A stretch of 13,764 nucleotides of DNA. Origin: an uncultured Collinsella sp. (GTDB lineage Bacteria > Actinomycetota > Coriobacteriia > Coriobacteriales > Coriobacteriaceae). The position numbers were made by a program, and so were the translations under genes. Shown here piece by piece: positions 6,492 to 12,554 of the stretch. The notes below the pieces were generated by a model, which did not search any database, was not told the DNA's origin, and was given only the letters and a program-made list of their open reading frames with translations. The number at the start of each line of letters is the position of its first letter. Position 1 is the first letter of the stretch. The stretch lies in the NCBI GenBank assembly GCA_937989795.1, contig CALKBB010000220.1, positions 1-13,764 on the forward strand. The letters run 5' to 3'.

Positions 6492-6604
6492 AGCAAGCCT
6501 CCTCTAGTTAGCCATCACTTACTTTACCCCATCCTCCACCTACCAAAAAGGGACAGGTTTATTTTGGTCGGTTTTATCTGCGGAAACGCCATATCTCCCC
6601 CACC

Positions 6605-6639
6605 AAAAAGCCCGAGTGTCGCTGGGACACCCGGGCTTT
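6605..6639 (-). terminator. Rho-independent terminator of the feo operon
   Basis: The arms 6607-6620 and 6626-6639 pair over 14 bp with one mismatch around a 5-nt loop. On the minus strand the stem runs straight into five T (6609-6605). It lies 28 nt after the feoB stop. Confidence 0.85.
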
Positions 6640-6666
6640 CGGAAAGGGGTTAATCCTTATTCGGAT

Positions 6667-8994
6667 TTAAGCGGAAACTGCGGCGGAAGCAGTGTTGGTC
6701 TCGTCCTCGTCGGTCCAAGCGTGCTTGGGCATGGGACGGAAGATCTGGAAGAGCATCGCAACCAGCAGCACGATGGCCACAACCGTCCAGATACCAAACT
6801 GCCCAAGGACAAGCAGGTTATAGAACTGGTTGATGAACAGGCCGATGACCCAAGCAAAAGCGCACTCGTAGCCGATGGCAATCGCGGTCCACTTGCCGGA
6901 GTCCATCTGGTTGCGGATGGTGCCAATGGCGGCAAAGCACGGAGCGCACAGCAGATTGAAAGCGCCAAAGGCAACGCAAGCGCCCATGGTCGGGAACATG
7001 CCGGCGAACGCGGTCCACAGGCTCGGGTCAGTCTCGCCGGCGTCGGCGACGGACAGCAGCGAACCGGCGGTTGCGACGACGTTCTCCTTAGCCACAAGGC
7101 CCGAGACGGTCAGCGCGGTTGCCTGCCAGGTGCTAAAGCCGAGCGGGGCGAAGATCCAGGCGACCAGGTTGCCCAGCATGGCAAGCACGGAGTAGTCCAT
7201 GAACTCCTCGGGGATGCCGTCCATCGCAGGCAGGAAGCCAAAGGAACCGTTGTAGCTACCAAAGTTGGACAGGAACCAAACCACGACAGTGGACGCGAAG
7301 ATGACCGTACCGGCCTTCTTGATAAAGGCCCAGCAGCGCTCCCACACGTGCAGCGCCCAAGAGCGGATCGCCGGGAAGTGGTAAGCGGGGAGCTCCATAA
7401 CGAACGGCGTCGGGCGACCGGCGAAGAGCTTGGTCTTCTTGAGCATGAGGCCCGAGGCGATGACGGCAAAGACGCCCAGGAAGTAGAAGAGCGGGCTGAT
7501 CCACGCGGCGGTGGTGGAAGAATCGCCGATGATGGAGCCCATGAGCAGGGCGATGATCGGCAGCTTGGCGCCACAGGGAATGAACGTGGTGGTCATGACC
7601 GTCATGCGGCGGTCCTTCTCGTTCTCGATGGTCTTGGTGGCCATGACGCCGGGGACACCGCAGCCCGAGGACACGAGCATGGGGATAAAGGACTTACCGG
7701 ACAGGCCGAAGCGGCGGAACACGCGGTCCATGATGAAGGCGACGCGAGCCATGTAGCCGCAGTCCTCCAGGAAAGACAGCATCACAAAGAGCAGGAACAT
7801 CTGCGGCACAAAGCCGAAGATGGCGCCCAGACCGCCGACGATGCCGTCGCAGACCAGCGAATCGACCAGACCGCCGTCCTCGGTGCCACCCGCTACAAGA
7901 GCGTCGTGGACCATGGTGGTAATACCCGGAACATACGGGCCATACTGCGCCGGGTCGACCGAGTCGGCGTTGTCGCCCGCGGCCTCGACGGCCGCGTCGT
8001 AGGCGTCGCGGCCCTGACCGAGCACGTACCAACCGTCGGTACCAAAGAGCTGGTCGTTGGTGAAGTCGGTCACCGTGCCGCCCAGGGTGGAAACGGCGAT
8101 GCAGTACACGCAGAACATGATGACCACAAAAATCGGCAGGCCCAGGATACGGTTGGTAACCACGCGGTCGATTTTCTCGGAGGTGCTCATCTTGGCCGGA
8201 GCCTTGGTGAGGCACTCATCAATGATGTGCGTGATGACGCCATAGCGCTCACCGGTGATGATGGACTCGGCGTCATCGTCGCAGTCCTGCTCGCACTGAG
8301 CGACCAGCTCTTCGACGCGAGCGGCCTTCTCCTTGGTGAGGTTGATGAGCTTGCAGGCATCCGCATCGCGCTCGAACAGCTTGACGGCATAGTAGCGGCG
8401 CTTGTTGGCGGGAACGCTTGCCGGCAGGTTGTTTTCGATGTGGTCCAGAACGTCCTCGATGGAGGAGTCGAACTTGTGCTCCGGCACCTGGCCCTTGGAA
8501 GCAGCGGACTTCTTGACCTGCTCAAAGAGCTCCTTGATACCCTTGTTCTTAAGAGCGGAGATCATCATGACCGGGCAGCCGAGCTTCTTGGACAGCTTGG
8601 CGGTGTCGATCTTGTCGCCGTTCTTCTCGACCAAGTCGGCCATGTTGAGGGCGACGACTACGGGCAGACCGGTCTCGATAACCTGAAGCGCCAGGTACAG
8701 GTTGCGCTCGAGGTTGGTGGCATCGACAACCTGGACGACCACATCGGGCTCGCCGCTCATGAGATAATCGCGCGAGCATTGCTCCTCGGGGCTGTAGGGG
8801 GAAAGCGAGTAGATACCAGGGAGGTCCGTGATGGTAACGTTCTTGTCGCTTAGGAGCTTGGCCTCCTTTTTCTCAACCGTGACGCCGGGCCAGTTGCCAA
8901 CGTAGCCGTTGGCGCCGGTGATCAGGTTGAAAAGCGTGGTCTTGCCGCAGTTGGGGTTACCCGCCAGTGCGACATGGATCTGAGAATCCGCCAT
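6667..8994 (-). CDS. feoB: Ferrous iron transport protein B
   Basis: 775 residues, full length. The N-terminal cytosolic G domain shows GNPNCGKTT (G1, residues 12-20), GNWPGVTVE (switch I, 33-41), DLPG (G3, 57-60), NMAD (G4, 117-120) and an SA-type G5 motif (SALK), followed by a helical GDI-like segment. The C-terminal membrane domain has the FeoB gate motifs, with SGCGVPGVMATKTI and FIPCGAKLPI each carrying a Cys. A loop with many acidic residues (DAYDAAVEAAGDNADSVDPA) separates the first membrane helix from the core. The tail KHAWTDEDE is hydrophilic. It imports Fe2+ across the cytoplasmic membrane. The start at 8994 has an AAGGAAGAAGGA purine tract upstream. It is preceded by two feoA genes, with a 122-nt gap that contains a metal-box-like dyad. 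Confidence 0.98.
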   Translation of the reverse strand: MADSQIHVALAGNPNCGKTTLFNLITGANGYVGNWPGVTVEKKEAKLLSDKNVTITDLPGIYSLSPYSPEEQCSRDYLMSGEPDVVVQVVDATNLERNLYLALQVIETGLPVVVALNMADLVEKNGDKIDTAKLSKKLGCPVMMISALKNKGIKELFEQVKKSAASKGQVPEHKFDSSIEDVLDHIENNLPASVPANKRRYYAVKLFERDADACKLINLTKEKAARVEELVAQCEQDCDDDAESIITGERYGVITHIIDECLTKAPAKMSTSEKIDRVVTNRILGLPIFVVIMFCVYCIAVSTLGGTVTDFTNDQLFGTDGWYVLGQGRDAYDAAVEAAGDNADSVDPAQYGPYVPGITTMVHDALVAGGTEDGGLVDSLVCDGIVGGLGAIFGFVPQMFLLFVMLSFLEDCGYMARVAFIMDRVFRRFGLSGKSFIPMLVSSGCGVPGVMATKTIENEKDRRMTVMTTTFIPCGAKLPIIALLMGSIIGDSSTTAAWISPLFYFLGVFAVIASGLMLKKTKLFAGRPTPFVMELPAYHFPAIRSWALHVWERCWAFIKKAGTVIFASTVVVWFLSNFGSYNGSFGFLPAMDGIPEEFMDYSVLAMLGNLVAWIFAPLGFSTWQATALTVSGLVAKENVVATAGSLLSVADAGETDPSLWTAFAGMFPTMGACVAFGAFNLLCAPCFAAIGTIRNQMDSGKWTAIAIGYECAFAWVIGLFINQFYNLLVLGQFGIWTVVAIVLLVAMLFQIFRPMPKHAWTDEDETNTASAAVSA

Positions 8995-9068
8995 TCAATC
9001 CTTCTTCCTTGTGTGCCCGCGCTGCTTTCTCCGCACGGGCTGGATAATGTGCTTCAAAATGCTGCATT

Positions 9069-9088
9069 AAGTTAGAAAAACCTAACTT
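9069..9088. promoter_or_regulatory. Dyad between feoA and feoB, DtxR-type box-like
   Basis: AAGTTAG (9069-9075) and CTAACTT (9082-9088) are perfect inverted repeats around six bases. An outer CTGCA/TGCAG pair (9062-9066 and 9093-9097) adds further symmetry. GTTAG/CTAAC half-sites are typical of DtxR/IdeR-family operators. It lies in the 122-nt gap between feoA and feoB, suggesting an internal iron-regulated promoter or an RNA stem that adjusts feoB expression. Confidence 0.4.
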
Positions 9089-9116
9089 TATCTGCAGAAA
9101 CATACGTCGCAAGCCC

Positions 9117-9338
9117 CTACTGGACCTCGACGACGGCCGCCTCCTCCTTGCGGATGGAAAGCTCGTAGCCGCGCACGTTGATCTCGACCGGATCACCGAG
9201 CGGCGCAACCTTCACGACCTTGAACGAAGTGCCCTTGATGAGGCCCAGGTCCATAAGGTGGCGGCGAAGCGCACCCTCACCGTGAAGCTTGACGATGGTG
9301 GAGCTCTCGCCCACCTTAACGTCACCCAACGTCTTCAT
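9117..9338 (-). CDS. feoA: FeoA-family ferrous iron transport accessory protein (second copy)
   Basis: 73 residues, an SH3-like FeoA domain over its whole length: LGDVKVGESSTIVKL, then the family signature RRHLMDLGLIKGTSFKV, and the closing beta strands EINVRGYELSIRKEEAAVVEV. FeoA proteins act in the cytosol and are thought to aid FeoB. It lies 39 nt downstream of the first feoA and 122 nt upstream of feoB. The ATG at 9338 follows a GGGGGA/GAGG purine stretch. This copy, with the conserved RKEEAxxVxV ending, looks more typical than its partner. Confidence 0.95.
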   Translation of the reverse strand: MKTLGDVKVGESSTIVKLHGEGALRRHLMDLGLIKGTSFKVVKVAPLGDPVEINVRGYELSIRKEEAAVVEVQ

Positions 9339-9377
9339 CCTCTTGTCCCCCTTTCGGTTTTTATCAAATGCTGCGAA

Positions 9378-9620
9378 CTAACCGACGGTCATGATGTGCA
9401 TGGCAACCTTGGAATCGATGCCAAAGCGTGCGCCCAGCACCGTGACGATGATATTGGCGCCGCTCGAGCTCACCACGTGGATTTCGTTGCCCTCGACAAA
9501 GCCAAGGTCCTTGAGGTGGTGCTTCATGCCCTCATTGCCCTTTACACGAGACACGCGCACGGTTTCGCCCGCTTTTACCATCGAAAGCGGCATTGCCGGC
9601 ATCTGCGGTCCGCAAGACAT
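9378..9620 (-). CDS. feoA: FeoA-family protein (first copy)
   Basis: 80 residues. After a short N-terminal extension (MSCGPQMPAMPLSM) comes a FeoA SH3-like domain: VKAGETVRVSRVKGN, the signature MKHHLKDLGFVEGNEIHVV, and VTVLGARFGIDSKVAMHIMT. It is the first gene of the feo operon. AGGAG lies 6 nt upstream of the ATG at 9620. Its sequence differs clearly from the next feoA, so the pair is an old duplication or two specialised subfamilies, not a recent copy. Confidence 0.93.
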   Translation of the reverse strand: MSCGPQMPAMPLSMVKAGETVRVSRVKGNEGMKHHLKDLGFVEGNEIHVVSSSGANIIVTVLGARFGIDSKVAMHIMTVG

Positions 9621-9663
9621 GAGTGGCTCCTAACGTCAGTTCGTCCTCAACATCGACGCGATA

Positions 9664-9715
9664 AAAGTTAACCACGTCTATGTTCGCTTTAGTAAACTAA
9701 CACGTGGCTAACTTT
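9664..9715. promoter_or_regulatory. Feo promoter region with nested inverted repeats, candidate iron-regulator operator
   Basis: AAAGTTAACCACGT (9664-9677) and ACGTGGCTAACTTT (9702-9715) are inverted repeats with one mismatch. Between them lies TTAGTAAACTAA (9689-9700), itself near-perfectly symmetric. TTAG/CTAA and GTTA/TAAC half-sites recall DtxR/IdeR/MntR-family boxes. The block starts 44 bp upstream of the first feoA. No clear -35/-10 pair could be assigned. The regulator is not in the window. Confidence 0.5.
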
Positions 9716-9764
9716 TTGGAAAGGGTCCCCATTCAGATTTCGAAAAAGTTTCCTATATGAAACA

Positions 9765-9799
9765 AAAAGGCGCGGCAAAGAGCTGTCCTTTGCCGCGCC
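9765..9799 (-). terminator. Rho-independent terminator of ptsH
   Basis: GGCGCGGCAAAG (9769-9780) pairs perfectly with CTTTGCCGCGCC (9788-9799) around 7 nt. On the minus strand TTTTTGTTT follows directly. It begins 10 nt after the ptsH stop, a textbook intrinsic terminator. Confidence 0.95.
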
Positions 9800-9808
9800 C
9801 TGTCATGC

Positions 9809-10057
9809 TTAGAGCGAGAGGTTTCTGATCGACGTAACGCAGGAAGCCTCGTCTACGCCCGAAACGCGAAAGATGATGTCCTCGCCGCACTCGCCGTAGA
9901 GAGCCATGAGGCCCATGACATCGCGACCGTCGGTATGGCGGTCGCCGATGCTGACCGACACGTCGCTACGGTGCTTGGCAATGATGTCATAGAGCAGCGC
10001 AACCGGGCGGGCGTGTAGTCCCAACGGATCTTTAATCGTCTTTGTAAACTCGACCAT
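9809..10057 (-). CDS. ptsH: HPr-family phosphocarrier protein, Asp at position 46
   Basis: 82 residues, single HPr domain. The active-site signature is GLHARP with His15 and Arg17, the residue phosphorylated by enzyme I in the sugar phosphotransferase system. The second signature reads GRDVMGLMAL where Firmicutes HPr reads LKSIMGVMSL, so the regulatory Ser46 is Asp46 (codon GAT). This would resemble a permanently Ser-phosphorylated HPr, or simply reflect the absence of HPr kinase control. The start at 10057 is chosen because GGAGGGG lies about 3 nt upstream; the upstream in-frame ATG at 10102 would add 15 residues not seen in the family. A TACAAT -10-like element lies at 10112-10117. The gene stands alone, without enzyme I beside it. 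A dedicated regulatory HPr paralogue is possible. Confidence 0.93.
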   Translation of the reverse strand: MVEFTKTIKDPLGLHARPVALLYDIIAKHRSDVSVSIGDRHTDGRDVMGLMALYGECGEDIIFRVSGVDEASCVTSIRNLSL

Positions 10058-10111
10058 GTCCCCTCCCACGACATCACACATTCGGCCGGCAAACCCAGCC
10101 ACGTGGTAGTT

Positions 10112-10117
10112 ATTGTA
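10112..10117 (-). promoter_or_regulatory. Probable -10 element of ptsH
   Basis: The minus strand reads TACAAT, five of six bases of the sigma-70 consensus, 55 bp upstream of the ptsH start. No convincing -35 is visible. A small stem, AGCGT-tag-ACGCT, lies just upstream on the minus strand. The end of the MITE-like repeat (10151) is about 34 bp upstream. Confidence 0.45.
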
Positions 10118-10150
10118 GCGTTAGACGCTTATCGAGGGCCCCTCCGGATA

Positions 10151-10378
10151 CCCCGTGGTCAAAAAGTGGCAAATATGAGTACTGTCACAAATTTAGTAGC
10201 AGCAAAATCGAGAGCAAATTGCCCAGCTTGAGCGATTCGAAGAGGTTGAAAGCCGTCAAACGCCCTTTAAAGGGAGTTAGATAAATCGATTTTGAGCCCA
10301 TTTTCGCTCAGAGCAGGCCGAAAAATATGGCACTTCTTTTGCAACAGTACTCATATTTGGCATTTTTTGACCACGGGG
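10151..10378. repeat. MITE-like element with 35-bp terminal inverted repeats
   Basis: Arms 10151-10185 and 10344-10378 are inverted repeats of 35 bp with two mismatches, starting CCCCGTGG and ending ATGAGTACTGT inward. Weaker similarity continues inward beyond the arms. The 228-bp element is more A+T-rich than its surroundings and codes for no convincing protein. A 12-bp palindrome, CCCTTTAAAGGG (10263-10274), lies near its centre. No target-site duplication is obvious. It fills most of the gap between the permease terminator and the ptsH promoter (10058-10478), which otherwise holds no gene. A non-autonomous transposable element or intergenic repeat is the best explanation; a structured RNA is possible. 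Confidence 0.75.
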
Positions 10379-10403
10379 GCCAAAACCATGCCCCAAAACA
10401 CAA

Positions 10404-10431
10404 AAGGAGGGGCCTCGTAAGGCCCCTCCTT
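10404..10431 (-). terminator. Rho-independent terminator of the permease gene
   Basis: AAGGAGGGGCC (10404-10414) pairs perfectly with GGCCCCTCCTT (10421-10431) around 6 nt. On the minus strand TTGTGTTTTG follows. It lies 47 nt after the permease stop. Confidence 0.85.
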
Positions 10432-10478
10432 AGGAAAGGGAATCGATTTATTCCACAGCCGTAGATTAAACCTAGCCG

Positions 10479-11942
10479 CTACTCCATCATATCGAGGACG
10501 GAAGGGCGAAGCTCGTTCTCGGCGGCCTCGGGATCGGTCTCGCGCAGGCGGTTGATGTAGCGGTTGTACCACATCACGGCAAGGCCCAAGAAGACAACCA
10601 CGCCGCCAACGTTGTAGACCAGCGTCAGCCACAGCGGCTGATCGAGCGGAATGGTGCCGCAGATAAGCACGAAGCAGAAGACCACAAGCAGGAATGCGGC
10701 AACGACCAGGCCAAAGCTGCGCGAACCCATGCGGAAGCCACGGGGAGCAGCGTCAAAGTTCTTGCGCAGCATAAAGTAGGCAAGCAAAATCAGCAGCGGT
10801 GGGAGCAGAGCGGTGGCAGCCGTCATGTTGGTGACGATCATGAGCAGGTCGTCGAGGTTACCGGAGCCCAGGGCCGGGATGATCAGGATGGGGACGACGA
10901 TGGCGAACTGCAGCCAGGCAGCGCGGGCAGGAATGCCGTGCTCGTTGAGCTCGACGATCTTGCTACCAAAGACGCCCTTGGGGATCTCGGTGAAGAAGAC
11001 CTTGATGGGAGCGGAGGTCCACATCATGAGGGAGCCCAGCGTGGCGGCGAGAAGGATCAAGCCGATGGCGCGCGTAGACACTTCCATGGGAATGCCAAAG
11101 TGGGCAAAGACAGCACCGAATACGTCGAAGATACCGGTGGAGATGGCAACGCCGCCCTCGGGGATGAACAGGTTAACCAGCAGCGAAGCGCCTGCATACA
11201 GAAGGCCGATGGTCAGGCCGGCGATAACGACGGTGCGCACGAAGGCCTTGACGCCACCCTTAAGGTCGTTAAGGAACACGCCGACAGACTCAGCGCCGCC
11301 AACGCCCTGGATGATCCAGGCAAGCGTACCGAAGAAGCCCCACGCAGTTGCGAAGTTGCTCATGTCGGGAGCCATGTTAGCGGGAGTAGGAGCCGTAGCG
11401 AACTCAACGCCGCCAAAGGCAGCAGCCAGGGACAGCAGGATGAACACGGCGGTCAGGCCGAGAGCCGCGGTCGAACCGAAGGAGGAAATGGAGCCGATCC
11501 ACTTAGCGCCCTTGGTCGAAACCCACGTGGCGATAGCAAAGACGACGATCTCGATAATGGTGATCCACAGCTGCGAAAGCTCGGCGTTGGCACCAAAGAA
11601 CACGTAGCTCGCGTAGATGATGACGTTGGGCAGGACGGACGCAAAGAAGAACAGGTTAACGAACCAGTAGCTAAATGCCGTCAGGAACGCCCAGCGACCA
11701 CCCATCGAGGTCTTAACCCATGCGTACACGCCAGACTCGGAGTCCTTGTTGAGGCCGACGAACTCGGCGGTAACCAGGGTATAGGGGACAAAGTACAAAA
11801 GCGTGGCGAAGAAGAACGACGGCGCAGCTGCCAAGCCGATGGCCGCGTTGTTGTTGATGATGTTCTTGATACCGAACACGGCGGCGACCGTCATGCCCAG
11901 CAGAGCGAACGAACCAATCGTTCCTCGTTTTTCAGAGCTCAT
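10479..11942 (-). CDS. APC-superfamily amino acid permease (glutamate:GABA antiporter / YjeM-like)
   Basis: 487 residues with about twelve hydrophobic segments, ending in a charged cytosolic tail (RLRETDPEAAENELRPS). The N-terminal segment GTIGSFALLGMTVAAVFGIKN is the first helix with the broken substrate-binding stretch of APC transporters; SESGVYAWVKTSMGGRWAF is the conserved loop seen across the glutamate:GABA antiporter branch. It would move an amino acid across the cytoplasmic membrane by antiport or proton symport. The substrate cannot be read from sequence. The start at 11942 is favoured over 11954 because GGGAGGG precedes it and the upstream ATG lies in that ribosome binding site. No catabolic enzyme is adjacent. 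A hairpin-containing leader precedes it and a strong terminator follows, so it is probably monocistronic. Confidence 0.92.
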   Translation of the reverse strand: MSSEKRGTIGSFALLGMTVAAVFGIKNIINNNAAIGLAAAPSFFFATLLYFVPYTLVTAEFVGLNKDSESGVYAWVKTSMGGRWAFLTAFSYWFVNLFFFASVLPNVIIYASYVFFGANAELSQLWITIIEIVVFAIATWVSTKGAKWIGSISSFGSTAALGLTAVFILLSLAAAFGGVEFATAPTPANMAPDMSNFATAWGFFGTLAWIIQGVGGAESVGVFLNDLKGGVKAFVRTVVIAGLTIGLLYAGASLLVNLFIPEGGVAISTGIFDVFGAVFAHFGIPMEVSTRAIGLILLAATLGSLMMWTSAPIKVFFTEIPKGVFGSKIVELNEHGIPARAAWLQFAIVVPILIIPALGSGNLDDLLMIVTNMTAATALLPPLLILLAYFMLRKNFDAAPRGFRMGSRSFGLVVAAFLLVVFCFVLICGTIPLDQPLWLTLVYNVGGVVVFLGLAVMWYNRYINRLRETDPEAAENELRPSVLDMME

Positions 11943-11978
11943 AAGCCCTCCCAATCATCTGTTAAATGTCATCTAAAA

Positions 11979-12009
11979 CCGTCCGAGCTGCAAGTGCAAA
12001 CACGGACGG
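11979..12009 (-). terminator. Terminator-like hairpin upstream of the permease (ebg terminator or leader attenuator)
   Basis: CCGTCCG (11979-11985) pairs with CGGACGG (12003-12009); inside the 17-nt loop TGCA-ctt-GCA-like pairing is possible. On the minus strand TTTTAG follows directly. It lies 87 nt past the ebgC stop and 36 nt before the permease start, so it could end ebg transcription. A TTGACT hexamer (12040-12045) upstream could instead start a permease transcript through this hairpin. Confidence 0.5.
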
Positions 12010-12077
12010 CGCACCTGCTAAGGGGAATGGGGAAAAGGGAGTCAACAAAGCCATCCCCCTTAACGGCGCGAAGCAAA

Positions 12078-12091
12078 CGTCCAGGCGGACG
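12078..12091 (-). terminator. Short hairpin just after ebgC, weak terminator
   Basis: CGTCC-aggc-GGACG, a 5-bp stem with 4-nt loop, begins 4 nt after the ebgC stop on the minus strand and is followed by TTTGCTT. The stem is too short for confident termination. Confidence 0.3.
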
Positions 12092-12095
12092 AATA

Positions 12096-12551
12096 CTACT
12101 TGTTGGGGAAGGAATAACCTTCGACTGTCACGTGCAGTACCACGACGCGGGGATCCGCGGCATCGGCCACAACACGGTAGGCCTCGTCAATTTCGACGAC
12201 GGCAACGCCGCCGGTGGGAATCGTCACGGTCTCCCCCGTACCCTCAAAGCGCTCGCGATCATCGATATCGCTGTAGGCGCGCGTACAGGTAAGATCGGCC
12301 TTGGAAGCCACCTCAACGGTCAGATTGCCGTCGAGCGGGGCGAGCACGGCATGGTAGCGACGGTGACCGACCAGATCGGCAGTAGCCGCCTCGTGGGCGT
12401 TCACCCACCAATACACCAGCGAGTCGCCGATAGAGTACGCCACATCGTGCTGCAGTTCAGAAACGCCGTCGAGTGCCTGACCGGTACGCATCCACTTCTT
12501 GACGGACTTCATCTGGGCGTCGAAATCGGCACGCGAGTTAAAGATATGCAT
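12096..12551 (-). CDS. ebgC: Beta-galactosidase subunit beta, EbgC / YhcH-YjgK-YiaL family
   Basis: 151 residues, almost the size of E. coli EbgC. The cupin-like YhcH/YjgK/YiaL family is suggested by the N-terminal MHIFNSRADFDAQ, by GHRRYHAVL, and by PTGGVAVVEIDEAYRV near the end. In E. coli EbgC associates with EbgA and is needed for full beta-galactosidase activity. It follows the EbgA-type gene after only 3 nt, and its AAGGAGG ribosome binding site lies within the last codons of that gene, so translation is probably coupled. Gene order matches E. coli ebgAC, which supports the subunit assignment over a free-standing sugar isomerase/anomerase-like role. Confidence 0.88.
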   Translation of the reverse strand: MHIFNSRADFDAQMKSVKKWMRTGQALDGVSELQHDVAYSIGDSLVYWWVNAHEAATADLVGHRRYHAVLAPLDGNLTVEVASKADLTCTRAYSDIDDRERFEGTGETVTIPTGGVAVVEIDEAYRVVADAADPRVVVLHVTVEGYSFPNK

Positions 12552-12554
12552 GAC

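Noticed and set aside
6542..6568. ACCAAAA/TTTTGGT inverted repeat with a GGGACAGG core between feoB and the small gene
   Set aside because: Only 7-bp A/T-rich arms; I suspect a genomic repeat or promoter part but cannot support either from one copy.
6616..8853. 745-codon plus-strand open frame opposite feoB
   Set aside because: Antisense shadow of FeoB; very rich in E, D, G, H and R with no domain, and no ribosome binding site seen.
9015..9040. 8-bp hairpin with one mismatch just upstream of feoB
   Set aside because: No T tract and no matching known RNA element; chance pairing in GC-rich sequence is likely.
11943..12095. Riboswitch in the permease leader
   Set aside because: No consensus elements of glycine, lysine, glutamine or other known riboswitches could be recognised; only one simple stem is visible.
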